NCBI RefSeq assembly: GCF_003711845.1 | Contig: NZ_RHLQ01000023.1 | Location: 1-53,524, forward strand | Length of the DNA stretch: 53,524 nt | Direction of reading: 5' to 3' | From: Lysinibacillus halotolerans | Lineage (GTDB): Bacteria; Bacillota; Bacilli; Bacillales_A; Planococcaceae | Part shown: in pieces, positions 33,841 through 43,768 of the stretch | Position numbering within the stretch: the first letter of the stretch is position 1 | Layout of the letters: each line of letters starts with the position of its first letter | The notes under the pieces: generated by a model | The model's database searches: none | Told to the model about the DNA's origin: nothing | What the model saw: only the letters and a program-made list of their open reading frames with translations | Program-made: the position numbers and the translations under genes

Positions 33841-36800
33841 CCATCTGATTGAGGAACAATTGCAAAAACGAATATTAATTATCGATGGTGCAATGGGAAC
33901 GATGTTACAACGAGAAAACTTATCAGCTGAAGACTTTGGTGGAGAAGTTTTAGAAGGTTGTAATGAAAATTTAGTTCTAACAAGGCCTGACGTCGTAAAA
34001 AATATTCACCTAGGTTATTTAAAAGCAGGTGCAGATATTATTTGTACAAATACATTTGGGGGAACGCCGCTTGTTTTAAACGAATACGGACTTGGTGAAA
34101 AGGCAGAAGAAATTAATAAACGAGCAGTTGAATTAGCGCTAGAAGCAGTTGAAGCATATTCTACTCCCGAATGGCCACGTTTTGTTGCGGGTGCGATTGG
34201 GCCGACTACGAAAACCCTTTCGGTAACAGGCGGCATTACTTTTGATGAGCTTTCGGAAAACTTTTATGTGCAAGCGAAAGCATTAATTGAAGCTGGGTGC
34301 CATTTACTTTTACTTGAAACAAGTCAAGATATGTTAAATGTAAAAGCTGCTTCTTTAGGAATCAATCAGGCATTTCGAGAAACGGAGAAAGAACTCCCGA
34401 TTATGATATCAGCTACGATTGAGCCAATGGGTACAACATTAGCTGGTCAAACAATTGAAGCCTTTTATATTTCCATTGAACATATTAAACCTCTTTCAAT
34501 CGGTTTAAACTGTGCGACAGGTCCGGAGTTTATGACAGATCATATTCGTTCATTAGCAGATTTATCAACAAGTTATATTAGTTGCTACCCTAATGCTGGG
34601 TTGCCTGATGAGGAAGGTCATTATCATGAGACACCTGAATCGTTATCGATAAAACTTCGAGGCTTTGCAGAAAAGGGATGGCTTAATTTAGTTGGTGGTT
34701 GTTGTGGTACTACTCCTGACCATATTCAAGCGATTCGCACAGCGGTTGAAGGATATGAGCCACGTCCATTACCTAAAAAAACGCATGGTCATGTTGTATC
34801 AGGTATTGAACCACTCCAATATGACGATTCTATGCGCCCGCTGTTTATCGGGGAGAGAACGAATGTCATCGGTTCTCGTAAATTTAAACGATTAATTATT
34901 GAAGGGAAATTTGAGGAAGCTGCTGAAATTGCCCGTGCACAGGTGAAAAATGGTGCTCATGTAATTGATGTTTGTTTAGCGAATCCAGACCGAGATGAAT
35001 TAGAAGATATGCGTAATTTTATGGAAGAGGTTGTAAAAAAGGTAAAGGTCCCTTTAGTGATCGACTCCACAGATGAACACGTAATAGAAGAAGCTTTGAA
35101 ATATTCCCAAGGGAAAGCCATTATTAACTCGATTAACTTGGAAGACGGGGAAGAACGTTTCGACGCCGTCATGCCGATTGTAAAAAAATATGGCGCATCC
35201 GTTGTTGTCGGGACGATTGATGAAAAGGGGATGGCCGTTGATCGCCAGCGTAAATTAGAAGTGGCAGCTCGGTCCTATCAATTATTAACAGAAAAATGGG
35301 GGCTTGCTCCAGAAGATATAATATTTGATCCATTAGTATTCCCAGTCGGTACAGGTGATGAACAATATATAGGCGCTGCTGAGGAAACGATTGAAGGGAT
35401 TCGATTAATAAAAGAAAATTATCCAAATACATTGACGGTATTAGGGATAAGTAATGTATCCTTTGGGTTACCTCCTGTAGGACGGGAAGTTCTAAATGCA
35501 GTGTTTTTATATCATTGCACTCAAGCAGGTTTAGATTACGCCATCGTAAACACGGAAAAATTAGAGCGCTATGCATCGATTCCGGAAGAAGAAATTAAAT
35601 TAGCTAACGATTTAATTTTCCGTACTAACGATGAAACATTGGCGGTATTTACAGATTTTTATCGGGATAAGAAAAAGGAAAAGTCTGTGGCAAATATTCC
35701 GGACACGGTGGAGGAGCGACTCGCTTATTACATTATTGAAGGAACAAAGGAAGGATTAATTCCCGATTTAGAAGAAGCGCGAAAGATATTTGATACTCCA
35801 TTGGACATTATTAACGGTCCGTTAATGGCTGGGATGGCAGAGGTAGGTCGTCTATTTAATGACAATCAATTAATTGTAGCGGAAGTATTGCAAAGTGCAG
35901 GTGTGATGAAAGCAGCTGTAGCACACTTGGAACAATATATGGAGAAAAATGAAGATAGTTCAGGAAAGGGGAAAGTTGTTTTAGCAACGGTAAAGGGGGA
36001 TGTACACGATATTGGAAAAAATTTAGTGGACATCATTTTAAGCAATAACGGCTATAAAGTCGTGGACCTCGGAATTAAAGTGACACCGGCGGAATTAATT
36101 GAAGCAATTAGAAGGGAAAATCCTGATTTTGTAGGGCTTTCTGGGTTGCTTGTAAAATCTGCTCAACAAATGGTGTTAACAGCACAAGACTTTAAAGAAG
36201 CGGGTATTCATGTGCCGATTTTAGTTGGTGGGGCTGCATTATCGAAACGTTTTACGGAAACGAAAATTGCCGCCCAATATGATGGACCAGTCATTTATTC
36301 GAAGGATGCTATGCAAGGATTGGATCATGCGAACCGTTTAATGGATGTGCATGAGCGGGAATCGTTTATTCAAGAACTTCAACAATCTCGTGAAAAACGA
36401 CTTCTTGCTGATGAAAAACGAGCAGCTCGTCCCCAAGTAACCGTGATGGAAAAGCCTGTTCGAACAGTTCGGGATGCTCCAGTTTATATACCGAAGGATT
36501 TAGTGCAACATATTAAACGAAACTATTCAGTAGCCCATTTACACCCATATGTGAATATGCGTACTTTAATAGGGCATCATTTAGGGCTAAAGGGAAATGT
36601 GGGAAAACTTTTAGCTGAAAAGGATGAAAGGGCGACCGAACTCCATGAATTAGTAAATGATTATTTACGTTCTGATTTATTAACACCATCAGGTATGTAT
36701 CAATTTTTCCCTGCCCAGGCAGATGGAGATGATGTGGTCATTTATAGCCCGGAAGATCGTAATACTGAAATTGAACGATTCCATTTTCCGCGTCAGAAAG

Positions 36801-37264
36801 AAGCGCCATTTCTATGCTTAGCCGACTTTTTGAAAACGGTAGAAAGCGGCGAGATGGATTATGTCGCATTAATGGTTGTAACGGCAGGTCATGGCGTGAA
36901 AAATGTGGCAGACGAATTAAAGAAAGATGGTAAATTTTTAGAAAGTCATGCTCTCCTTGCAACGGCATTAGAGTTGGCAGAAGGTTTTGCGGAAAGGATT
37001 CATCAGGAAATACGTGACGTTTGGGGCTTCCCTGATGCAACTGATTTTACAATGCGAGAACGTTTTGCAACAAAATATCAAGGGCAACGTTTCTCCTTTG
37101 GTTATCCTGCATGTCCAAATCTAGAAGATCAAGAAAAGTTGTTTAAACTATTGAAGCCGGAACAAATCGGTGTTCAATTAACGGAAGGTTACATGATGGA
37201 GCCGGAAGCGAGTGTTTCTGCAATTGTGTTTGCCCACCCAGATGCTCGATATTTCAATGTATAA
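33833..37264 (+). CDS. metH: Cobalamin-dependent methionine synthase (MetH)
   Basis: The 1143-residue four-module enzyme transfers methyl from 5-methyl-THF to homocysteine. Order: Hcy domain (1-320; [18 protein letters not shown]), pterin-binding barrel (about 335-620; [29 protein letters not shown]), B12 cap and Rossmann domains (about 640-880) with the DVHDIGKNL motif (His725 ligand) and SGLLVKS, and a C-terminal SAM-binding activation domain ending [14 protein letters not shown]. It is complete. AAAGGAG within yitJ precedes ATG 33833. Vitamin B12 must be made or imported; no B12 genes are in the window. Confidence 0.96.
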   Translation: MLNHLIEEQLQKRILIIDGAMGTMLQRENLSAEDFGGEVLEGCNENLVLTRPDVVKNIHLGYLKAGADIICTNTFGGTPLVLNEYGLGEKAEEINKRAVELALEAVEAYSTPEWPRFVAGAIGPTTKTLSVTGGITFDELSENFYVQAKALIEAGCHLLLLETSQDMLNVKAASLGINQAFRETEKELPIMISATIEPMGTTLAGQTIEAFYISIEHIKPLSIGLNCATGPEFMTDHIRSLADLSTSYISCYPNAGLPDEEGHYHETPESLSIKLRGFAEKGWLNLVGGCCGTTPDHIQAIRTAVEGYEPRPLPKKTHGHVVSGIEPLQYDDSMRPLFIGERTNVIGSRKFKRLIIEGKFEEAAEIARAQVKNGAHVIDVCLANPDRDELEDMRNFMEEVVKKVKVPLVIDSTDEHVIEEALKYSQGKAIINSINLEDGEERFDAVMPIVKKYGASVVVGTIDEKGMAVDRQRKLEVAARSYQLLTEKWGLAPEDIIFDPLVFPVGTGDEQYIGAAEETIEGIRLIKENYPNTLTVLGISNVSFGLPPVGREVLNAVFLYHCTQAGLDYAIVNTEKLERYASIPEEEIKLANDLIFRTNDETLAVFTDFYRDKKKEKSVANIPDTVEERLAYYIIEGTKEGLIPDLEEARKIFDTPLDIINGPLMAGMAEVGRLFNDNQLIVAEVLQSAGVMKAAVAHLEQYMEKNEDSSGKGKVVLATVKGDVHDIGKNLVDIILSNNGYKVVDLGIKVTPAELIEAIRRENPDFVGLSGLLVKSAQQMVLTAQDFKEAGIHVPILVGGAALSKRFTETKIAAQYDGPVIYSKDAMQGLDHANRLMDVHERESFIQELQQSREKRLLADEKRAARPQVTVMEKPVRTVRDAPVYIPKDLVQHIKRNYSVAHLHPYVNMRTLIGHHLGLKGNVGKLLAEKDERATELHELVNDYLRSDLLTPSGMYQFFPAQADGDDVVIYSPEDRNTEIERFHFPRQKEAPFLCLADFLKTVESGEMDYVALMVVTAGHGVKNVADELKKDGKFLESHALLATALELAEGFAERIHQEIRDVWGFPDATDFTMRERFATKYQGQRFSFGYPACPNLEDQEKLFKLLKPEQIGVQLTEGYMMEPEASVSAIVFAHPDARYFNV

Positions 37265-37282
37265 ACATATGGCTAATATGGA

Positions 37283-37326
37283 TAAAGCTATCTTAAAATC
37301 AATATTTTAGGATAGCTTTTTCTTCT
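37283..37326 (+). terminator. Terminator after metH
   Basis: AAAGCTATC-T-TAAAAT pairs with ATTTTA-G-GATAGCTTT (37284-37317), followed by TTTCTT. Confidence 0.87.
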
Positions 37327-37335
37327 TTAGTATGT

Positions 37336-37347
37336 TGTCATATGACA
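37336..37347. promoter_or_regulatory. Possible DesR-binding dyad upstream of des
   Basis: TGTCATATGACA is a perfect 12-bp palindrome about 95 bp before the des start. Since desR is in this cluster and DesR acts on the des promoter in B. subtilis, this is the natural candidate; I cannot confirm the match to the known sites from memory. Confidence 0.4.
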
Positions 37348-37442
37348 TTTGTAATGTGTTATTTATGATGTTTGCTTCTATTAAGATTCGCCCTCTTTTT
37401 TTAAAATGGTTGTAGATATTAAAAGAGGAAGAGGGTATTTCA

Positions 37443-38474
37443 TTGGCTAAGACGGATGCTGAAAAAACAAAGCAATTACGTAAAGAAGTAGCGCCTTTTG
37501 CGAAGTCTGAAACAAAAACGAGTATTTTTCAGATAATCAACACAATTGTTCCCCTACTGGTTATTTGGGGTGCAGGTTATTACTTATTACAATTTTCGCC
37601 TTGGTTCACTGTAGCTTGTAGTATTGTTGCCGCTGGTTTTGTTGTTCGAACGTTTATCATTTTCCACGATTGTACACATGGTTCATTTTTTAAAAGTAAA
37701 AAAGCGAATGATTTAGTTGGAAATATAACGGGGATACTAACATCTTTTCCTTATGAAAAATGGAAAAGGGAACATACGATTCACCATGCGACGAGCTCTA
37801 ATTTAGATAAGCGCGGAATTGGTGATATCGATATGTTAACAGTGGATGAGTATTTAGAGAAGTCTAAGCTTGGTCGTTTTGCATACCGATTATATCGTAA
37901 TCCTCTCGTTATGTTCGGGTTAGGTCCTTTATATATGGTGTTAGTGTTAAATCGTGTTAATCGAAAAGACGCGAAGAAAAAAGAACGTATGAACACACAC
38001 TTTGCGAATGCCATATTATTAATTCTTTGTGCAACGCTTATACTCGTGTTTGGTTGGCAAACGTTTTTATTAGTGCATGGCCTTACTTTATTTATTGCTG
38101 GATCCCTCGGTATTTGGTTATTTTACATTCAACATACTTACGAAGATTCGTATTTTGAATACAATTCAGAGTGGGATTATGTTAAGGCTGCAGTGGATGG
38201 TAGTTCCTATTATAAATTACCGAAAGTTTTACAATGGGTTACTGGGAACATCGGATTTCATCATGTCCATCATTTAGCGCCAAGGGTACCAAATTATCAT
38301 TTGGAGGCAGCCCATGAATCCATTCCGCCACTTCAAAAGGCGACAACAATCACGCTAAAAAGAAGTTTTGAATCCATTCGTTATAAATTATATGACCCGA
38401 AAAATAAAAGGTTTGTTTCATTTAAAGAAGTAGATGAGACGGCAAGGGTAAAAAATAAATCGGTTCAAGCATAG
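37443..38474 (+). CDS. des: Membrane fatty acid desaturase (Des)
   Basis: This 343-residue acyl-lipid desaturase introduces cis double bonds into membrane phospholipid acyl chains when the cell is cooled. It has three histidine boxes for the di-iron site: HDCTH (75-79), HTIHH (111-115) and HHVHH (about 273-277), with four or so helices between. The start is TTG 37443 with AGAGGAAGAGGG upstream. DesK and DesR follow, the same gene set as the B. subtilis des-desKR thermosensing circuit. Confidence 0.92.
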   Translation: MAKTDAEKTKQLRKEVAPFAKSETKTSIFQIINTIVPLLVIWGAGYYLLQFSPWFTVACSIVAAGFVVRTFIIFHDCTHGSFFKSKKANDLVGNITGILTSFPYEKWKREHTIHHATSSNLDKRGIGDIDMLTVDEYLEKSKLGRFAYRLYRNPLVMFGLGPLYMVLVLNRVNRKDAKKKERMNTHFANAILLILCATLILVFGWQTFLLVHGLTLFIAGSLGIWLFYIQHTYEDSYFEYNSEWDYVKAAVDGSSYYKLPKVLQWVTGNIGFHHVHHLAPRVPNYHLEAAHESIPPLQKATTITLKRSFESIRYKLYDPKNKRFVSFKEVDETARVKNKSVQA

Positions 38475-38541
38475 GGGAAAACAGTGGGAGATGCATTGGG
38501 GTTATCATTTATGTGTAAAATAAATTAGGGTGTAAAAATTT

Positions 38542-38579
38542 ACGGTGTTGGTCTTTTAGAGCAACACCGTGATTTTGTT
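38542..38579 (+). terminator. Terminator between des and desK
   Basis: ACGGTGTTG (38542-38550) pairs with CAACACCGT (38562-38570). The tail GATTTTGTT is broken by a G, so readthrough into desKR is likely. A TATAAT (38579-38584) just downstream may give desKR its own promoter. Confidence 0.65.
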
Positions 38580-38637
38580 ATAATGATAATAAAACCGATA
38601 GTAAAGATTCGAAACTATAAGAAGTGTGAGGAATGTC

Positions 38638-39765
38638 ATGCACAGCTGGTATACAATTTTACCGAAAAATCCATGGATCAGTATTTATGTATGGATTATT
38701 TTTTGTATTTTGCCCTTTTATTTCATTATTAAGTCCTTTTCCTTTGTTCAAATTAACATTGGTGTTGTATTAATTTTACTTTATTTCTTATCCCATCGAT
38801 TTTCCTTTAATGCGAAAAACGGCTTAGTATATATGTGGGTCAGTTTTGAAATGGTATTAAATATTGCGATGACATTGATGTTTGGCTATGTGTACTTATC
38901 ATTATTTACTGCTTTTTTCATCGGAAACATTCGTAATCCGGTTGGTTTTTACATTATGTATGGCTTACATATTGGCTTTACGATTTTATCAATTGTGTTA
39001 GGATACTTTATCGATTTAGATTTATTTTTATCTCAAACACCTTTCATCATTATTACAGTTGTAGGCGTCGTTCTATTGCCCTTCACTTTATATAGTCGGA
39101 ATAAGCGAGAAAAGTTACAAGGGCAGCTCGAAACAGCTAACGAGCGTATTGCGGAATTGATTATTCACGAAGAGCGTCAACGTATCGCCCGTGACCTTCA
39201 TGATACATTAGGGCAAAAACTTTCGATGATTGGTTTGAAAAGTGATTTAGCTAGTCGACTTGTGACAAAAAATCCAGAACAAGCAATTCAAGAAATTAAA
39301 GATATTCGTCATACAGCAAGTATAGCGTTAAAGGAAGTTCGGGAACTTGTGTCAGATATGCGGGCAACGAAGCTTCATGAAGAGTTAATTAGAGTAAAAG
39401 AAATTTTAAAAGCAGCTGAAATTGACTATGAAATTAATGGAGATAGTAAAGAGTTACAACTTCCTGTTTTAGTAGAGAGTGTTTTAAGTATGTGTTTAAA
39501 AGAAGCAGTTACGAATGTAGTGAAACATAGTAATGCAAAAAAATGTACAATAACGATAGAACAAAATCATAATGAAGTGTTATTAACGATTTTTGATAAT
39601 GGGAAAGGGTTTAACGAGAAGTTAAACTTAATTGGAAATGGGTTAAGAGGTATGCAAGAACGACTTGAATTTATTAATGGTACGGTTACTTTTGAAAATC
39701 GTAAGGGTACGGAAGTTTTAATTAGTGTGCCATTAACTATTACCCATCAGAAAGGAAGTGATTAA
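38638..39765 (+). CDS. desK: DesK membrane thermosensor histidine kinase
   Basis: The 375-residue kinase has four or five N-terminal membrane helices (to about residue 150), a linker coiled coil and a HisKA_3/HATPase core. The phosphoacceptor lies in RIARDLHDTLGQKL; His188 falls at the same number as in B. subtilis DesK. The ATP site has KEAVTNVVKHS, FDNGKGF and GLRGMQERLEF. It senses membrane thickness or order and switches between kinase and phosphatase. GTGAGGA precedes ATG 38638. Its stop is one base from the desR start. Confidence 0.94.
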   Translation: MHSWYTILPKNPWISIYVWIIFCILPFYFIIKSFSFVQINIGVVLILLYFLSHRFSFNAKNGLVYMWVSFEMVLNIAMTLMFGYVYLSLFTAFFIGNIRNPVGFYIMYGLHIGFTILSIVLGYFIDLDLFLSQTPFIIITVVGVVLLPFTLYSRNKREKLQGQLETANERIAELIIHEERQRIARDLHDTLGQKLSMIGLKSDLASRLVTKNPEQAIQEIKDIRHTASIALKEVRELVSDMRATKLHEELIRVKEILKAAEIDYEINGDSKELQLPVLVESVLSMCLKEAVTNVVKHSNAKKCTITIEQNHNEVLLTIFDNGKGFNEKLNLIGNGLRGMQERLEFINGTVTFENRKGTEVLISVPLTITHQKGSD

Positions 39766-39766
39766 C

Positions 39767-40375
39767 TTGATTCGCATTGTGATAGCTGAAGATCAAGGGA
39801 TGTTACTTGGAGCGATGAATTCGTTACTGAATTTAGAAGATGATATGGAAGTAGTCGGCTTGGCTAAAAATGGAGAAGAAGCGATTGAATTAGTGCATGA
39901 GTTAAAACCGGATATTTGTATTATGGATATTGAAATGCCAGTCAAAACAGGTTTAGATGCAGCGGAAGAATTACGGGAAAATACAACATGCAAAATTATT
40001 ATTTTAACGACATTTGCTAGACCGGGGTATTTCGAACGGGCAAGAAAAGCGGGTGTGCGAGGGTACTTATTAAAGGATAGCCCTATCGAAGAATTAGTTC
40101 ATTCGATTCGAGTGATTATGGATGGACGGCGTATTTATGCACCTGAACTAGTAGATTTTGTTTACGAAGATGAAAGTGAAAATCCTTTAACAGAAAGAGA
40201 AAGCCAAGTATTAGAACTTGTGGCAAAGGGAAAGACAACGAAGGAAATAGCAGCTGAGTTGTACCTTTCAGCTGGTACAGTTCGAAATTATATCTCCACA
40301 ATATTAGATAAGCTCGGGGTAGGTAACCGAATTGAAGCCATTTCCAGATTTAAAGAAAAGGGATGGAATAAATAA
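39767..40375 (+). CDS. desR: DesR response regulator (NarL/FixJ type)
   Basis: The 202-residue regulator has a receiver domain (1-120) with acidic pocket EDQ, phosphoacceptor Asp54 (CIMDIEMP), Thr in LTTFARPGYF and Lys in LLKDSP; a LuxR-type helix-turn-helix follows (LTERESQVLELVAKGKTTKEI, AGTVRNYISTILDKL). Phosphorylated DesR activates des. TTG 39767 is preferred, 6 bases after AAAGGAAG; GTG 39758 overlaps that site. It is one base after desK, so the two are translated together. Confidence 0.94.
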   Translation: MIRIVIAEDQGMLLGAMNSLLNLEDDMEVVGLAKNGEEAIELVHELKPDICIMDIEMPVKTGLDAAEELRENTTCKIIILTTFARPGYFERARKAGVRGYLLKDSPIEELVHSIRVIMDGRRIYAPELVDFVYEDESENPLTERESQVLELVAKGKTTKEIAAELYLSAGTVRNYISTILDKLGVGNRIEAISRFKEKGWNK

Positions 40376-40377
40376 AA

Positions 40378-40505
40378 GAGCGAAGGGCGCTAGTTTTCTT
40401 CCAGTGACATTTAACCATATATCGTAAGTGGGGGAAGAAAGTTGAAGGGAGAAAACGGCGCCTGAAGCTAAATATAAAGAAAATTGGAGGGTCCGCTTAG
40501 CTCCG
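40378..40505. repeat. Palindromic non-coding element after desR
   Basis: GGCGCTAGTTTTCT (40386-40399) is complementary to AGAAAACGGCGCC (40451-40463), leaving a two-base against one-base mismatch. Inside lies a second pair, TTCTTCC with GGAAGAA, and on the right GGAG...CTCC (40486-40504). Its base composition is richer in G and C than the surrounding DNA. It resembles a mobile extragenic palindrome or a structured RNA; no T-run follows, so it is not a simple terminator. Confidence 0.5.
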
Positions 40506-40539
40506 TTATATTCTAAAGGTAGTTGCCTCTTTAGTTAAC

Positions 40540-40971
40540 TTAATTCTTTGGATATTGGGCTGTATAATACTCCTGACCTTCTTCATCTTCAATAATTCTA
40601 TCTCCAACTTTTTTAAAGACTAACGATAGCCCGTTATCGGCTGTAATATTATATTTGTCCCCTTTTGTCTTTATTTCAGCATTTTTAAAGGTTAATTCAA
40701 CGTCCTCTCCAGTACTTTTAGAAGTTTTTGAAATAATATCATCTAAACTTGTTTTTTCTCTCGCCTGTTTACTGTAACTTCCTAAAATAATGATTTCGTT
40801 TTCTATTAATGATCCGATCGTTTGGTTTTGCCGATTAGTAAATAAATTATCTTCAAAATCACTTTTATCTGCCGTAAACTCTCCTTTGTTTGTCTCCTGT
40901 TCTTCTGAACATCCAATTATAAAAATGAAGATTAGTAAAGAAAGGGTAAGAAAACTAAACTTCTTTAACAT
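40540..40971 (-). CDS. Hypothetical lipoprotein, 143 aa
   Basis: This secreted lipoprotein has a 20-residue hydrophobic signal with lipobox IIGC (Cys about residue 21). The mature part is acidic at first, then a beta-rich region (about 85-140; DVELTFKNAEIKTKGDKYNI, LVFKKVGDRII). I do not recognise the family. GGGAGG precedes ATG 40971. It stands alone between the palindromic element and the proline dehydrogenase terminator. Confidence 0.7.
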   Translation of the reverse strand: MLKKFSFLTLSLLIFIFIIGCSEEQETNKGEFTADKSDFEDNLFTNRQNQTIGSLIENEIIILGSYSKQAREKTSLDDIISKTSKSTGEDVELTFKNAEIKTKGDKYNITADNGLSLVFKKVGDRIIEDEEGQEYYTAQYPKN

Positions 40972-41091
40972 TTTAATACCTCCCTGTAAATGATTATTTA
41001 ATTATACGATTCAAATGTAATTTCGTTTCTTTATTATTTGAATATTTTGTATTTTATTAGATTATGAGGTATATATTAGGAGGTGGAAGAA

Positions 41092-41129
41092 AAAAGAAAG
41101 ACAAACCCGTCATTAGGTTTGTCTTTTTT
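41092..41129. terminator. Bidirectional terminator near the proline dehydrogenase end
   Basis: AAAGACAAACC (41097-41107) pairs with GGTTTGTCTTT (41116-41126). T-rich tails occur on both strands. It chiefly serves the minus-strand putB gene, ending at 41134. Confidence 0.9.
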
Positions 41130-41133
41130 GAAG

Positions 41134-42111
41134 TTATTTTGATTTTTTCGTTAAACGGCCTAATACAAATGCAGCTGCAGCGACGCCTAACACTGTATTT
41201 GTTTTTTTCGTAAATACTTGTTTTGTTACAAGATTTAAGTTTTGCGGACGTTCAGCTAAACGGCGCATGAAATATCCATACCAGTCGCTTCCGAAAGGTA
41301 CATAAGTACAGAAATTATATCCTTCTTTTACAAGCTCTAATTGCATTTCTTTTCGGAAGCCGTAAAGCATTTGGAATTCAAATTTATCCTTCGAAATGTT
41401 GTGATCTTTTACAAATTGTTTTACATGGTTAATGACATTATGGTCATGTGTTGCAATCGATGTGAATTTACCATTTAGTAAATGATATTCAATTAACTCG
41501 ATAAAGTTTAAATCGATATCGTGTTTTTCTTGGTAAGCGACATCTGCTGGTTCTTTATAAGCACCTTTTACAATTCGTAAGCGGTAGTTTTTATATTTTT
41601 CAATGTTTTCTTGTGCATTAAAGAAATAGGCTTGGATTACAGTACCAACATTATCGTAAGTTTCAGATATTTTATCTAACAAATCAAATGAAGGTTGAAG
41701 TCGTGCATAGTTTTCCATATCAAAGTTTACGTGCATATTATACTCAGCAGCTTTTCCAACGATCTCCATTAAGTTATCGTAACAAAAATCGTAATCGATA
41801 TCTAAACCAAGTTGAGATGGTTTTAAGGAAATATGAGCATCTACGCCATTTTCATGAATTGCTTCGATAACTGCTAAAATTTGCTCTTTTGCTTTAGTTG
41901 CTTCAGATCTTTCATATACGAATTCACCAAGGTTGTCGACAGTACAAGAGATTCCTTGTGCATTTAATTCCTTCATGCTTTTGATTACTTCAGGAATGTT
42001 TGTACCTGCTACAACACTTTGTGCTCCTAATTTTAATCCGTATTTTTGAGCAGCGTTATTTAAAAATTGATTTTCAGATAAATTAATGAAAAAGTCACGT
42101 AAAATTGGCAT
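41134..42111 (-). CDS. putB: Proline dehydrogenase
   Basis: This 325-residue monofunctional FAD enzyme oxidises proline to pyrroline-5-carboxylate. The barrel motifs are CTVDNLGE, HISLKPSQLGLDID, NFDMENY, IQAYFFNAQEN, RIVKGAYKEP, IATHDHN and the C-terminal YVPFGSDWYGYFMRRLAERPQN with the conserved substrate-binding YxxRRLAER pattern. A hydrophobic C-terminal segment (about 300-318) suggests peripheral membrane attachment. GAGGT precedes ATG 42111. No P5C dehydrogenase lies in the window, so the pathway is completed elsewhere. Confidence 0.92.
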   Translation of the reverse strand: MPILRDFFINLSENQFLNNAAQKYGLKLGAQSVVAGTNIPEVIKSMKELNAQGISCTVDNLGEFVYERSEATKAKEQILAVIEAIHENGVDAHISLKPSQLGLDIDYDFCYDNLMEIVGKAAEYNMHVNFDMENYARLQPSFDLLDKISETYDNVGTVIQAYFFNAQENIEKYKNYRLRIVKGAYKEPADVAYQEKHDIDLNFIELIEYHLLNGKFTSIATHDHNVINHVKQFVKDHNISKDKFEFQMLYGFRKEMQLELVKEGYNFCTYVPFGSDWYGYFMRRLAERPQNLNLVTKQVFTKKTNTVLGVAAAAFVLGRLTKKSK

Positions 42112-42201
42112 AATTGTAACCTCATTTCTAATTTTTGAATAATTATAACATACATAAAATTAATATTATTGAATTGGGAATAATGAAAAAATTTTGAATT
42201 A

Positions 42202-42963
42202 TTATTTTGATATTGAGTTTTTAATAATCTGCATTCGCTCATTAAATAGAGTAGGGTAACTTAAAAAGCCGATTAAAATACTGGATATCGCGGCTGTCGT
42301 TAATAAAGCGAAAATAATTAAAAGTTGAAATTGAACTGCTTGTACAGGATCCGCTCCCCCAATAATTTGTCCGCTCATCATACCAGGTAATTGCACAAGT
42401 TCGATGGTTTTTTGACTTTCGATTGTCGGAATCATACTTGCTCTAATGGCGTTGGTCAATTGATTGTGAATGGCTTGTTTAGGTGTACCTCCTAGAGATA
42501 AAATAAGTTCCACCTCATCACGACTAGCTTCAATTTCCGCAGTAAATCGATTTAAAAATAGTATGGATAAAACCATCGAGTTCCCAATTAACATCCCACT
42601 TATTGGAATAATATATTGGGCCGTAGCGGGAACGATGTGAAATCCTAACAATATCCCTTGAGTTACAGCCTCGATAACGATAAGAGTTAAGGCGATCTTC
42701 CATGTAATGCCCTTAATAGCTTTTCCTTTTTTTCTAGCATTTAACGTCGCAGTTCCAATCATCAGTGTAATCATTAATAAAATATAAATAATATGTTCTG
42801 AATCAAAAACAAATTTTAAAACGTAACCAACTGCAAGTAATTGAACAATCGAACGAACTGTTGCGATAATTGTATCCTTTTCAAGATCTAACTTTAAAGT
42901 TTTGGATAGGAGTAGCGGAATGAGTACGAATATTAATGTTAATGATAACGTCGTATAGGTCAT
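42202..42963 (-). CDS. fetB: FetB-type ABC permease (UPF0014)
   Basis: This 253-residue membrane permease of the UPF0014/FetB family has about seven helices, with the family stretch VRSIVQLLAVGYVL near the N-terminus and ELVQLPGMMSGQIIGGADPVQAVQFQ near the C-terminus. In E. coli FetAB exports iron and protects against oxidative stress; the same substrate here is inference. Its ATG overlaps the fetA TGA by four bases (ATGA), so FetA and FetB are made together. Confidence 0.88.
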   Translation of the reverse strand: MTYTTLSLTLIFVLIPLLLSKTLKLDLEKDTIIATVRSIVQLLAVGYVLKFVFDSEHIIYILLMITLMIGTATLNARKKGKAIKGITWKIALTLIVIEAVTQGILLGFHIVPATAQYIIPISGMLIGNSMVLSILFLNRFTAEIEASRDEVELILSLGGTPKQAIHNQLTNAIRASMIPTIESQKTIELVQLPGMMSGQIIGGADPVQAVQFQLLIIFALLTTAAISSILIGFLSYPTLFNERMQIIKNSISK

Positions 42964-43694
42964 AAATCTTGTACCCCGTTTACGAATTGTTGAATCCGTT
43001 CATTTGTTGACGTACTTAAAATCGTACTTTCTCCCGTTTCTAACAATTGACCTTCCATCATAATCCAAGTATAGTGTCCTATTCGTTTTGCCTGTTCAAT
43101 ATTATGGGTAATCCAAATCATAGTAACACCATATTTTTGATTAATTTTCAGAATTAATTGTTCAATTTCGTTAACAGACGTTGGATCGAGAGCGGATGTA
43201 ATCTCATCTAATAAAAGGATTTTCGGACGATTTAATAATGACCGGGCAATGGAAATTTTTTGTTTTTGACCACCGGATAAATCTTCGGCTTGTCGATGTA
43301 AAAAAGTATGGTCTAATCTGACATCTTCTAAAAATGAAATAGCATCTTTTTCAGGCAATTTTTTATTTTGCAATGTAAAAGGTAATGAAAGATTGTGAAA
43401 AACAGTACCTCTTATAATAGGGGCGCTTTGTAGGGCAATACCTACACTTTTTCGAAGGTGTGTCGGTTCATAGGAATGAATAGGTTGATCTCCAATAAAA
43501 ATATCTCCAGTTGTAGGAGAGATAAGTCCGTTGCACATTTTTAGAAGTGTAGATTTTCCAGCACCAGATGGTCCAACTAGGGTGGTAATTTTTCCTTTAT
43601 AAAATTCGCCAGTAATGTTGTTTAAAATGGATAAATCATCAATCTCGTAAAAAACATTTTGAAATGAGATGGCAATTTCGTTTAATGAATTCAT
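42960..43694 (-). CDS. fetA: FetA-type ABC transporter ATPase
   Basis: This is a 244-residue cytoplasmic ATPase with Walker A GPSGAGKST (41-49), signature LSGGQ (139-143), Walker B ILLLDE (159-164) and the H-loop in WITHN. It energises FetB. AGGAG precedes ATG 43694. A perfect -10 (TATAAT) and a -35 lie between the gene and the hairpin further upstream, so fetAB has its own promoter and is not a continuation of the upstream small transcript. Confidence 0.9.
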   Translation of the reverse strand: MNSLNEIAISFQNVFYEIDDLSILNNITGEFYKGKITTLVGPSGAGKSTLLKMCNGLISPTTGDIFIGDQPIHSYEPTHLRKSVGIALQSAPIIRGTVFHNLSLPFTLQNKKLPEKDAISFLEDVRLDHTFLHRQAEDLSGGQKQKISIARSLLNRPKILLLDEITSALDPTSVNEIEQLILKINQKYGVTMIWITHNIEQAKRIGHYTWIMMEGQLLETGESTILSTSTNERIQQFVNGVQDL

Positions 43695-43724
43695 TTTTTT
43701 CTCCTAACAGTCAAATCTAAACTT

Positions 43725-43752
43725 ATTATACCGGTAAATGTTAAGTTAACAA
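43725..43752 (-). promoter_or_regulatory. fetAB promoter
   Basis: On the minus strand: -35 TTGTTA (43752-43747), 16-bp spacer, perfect -10 TATAAT (43730-43725). The start would fall about 25 bases before the fetA ATG. Confidence 0.65.
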
Positions 43753-43768
43753 ATAGTCATCCGAATAC

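Noticed and set aside
35169-35576. 135-codon open frame antisense to metH
   Set aside because: It lies wholly inside a strongly conserved gene, lacks a ribosome site and gives a low-complexity Leu/His/Ser-rich product: a shadow of metH codon use.
40376-40540. The palindromic element as the terminator of desR
   Set aside because: The long stem lacks a following T-run on either strand.
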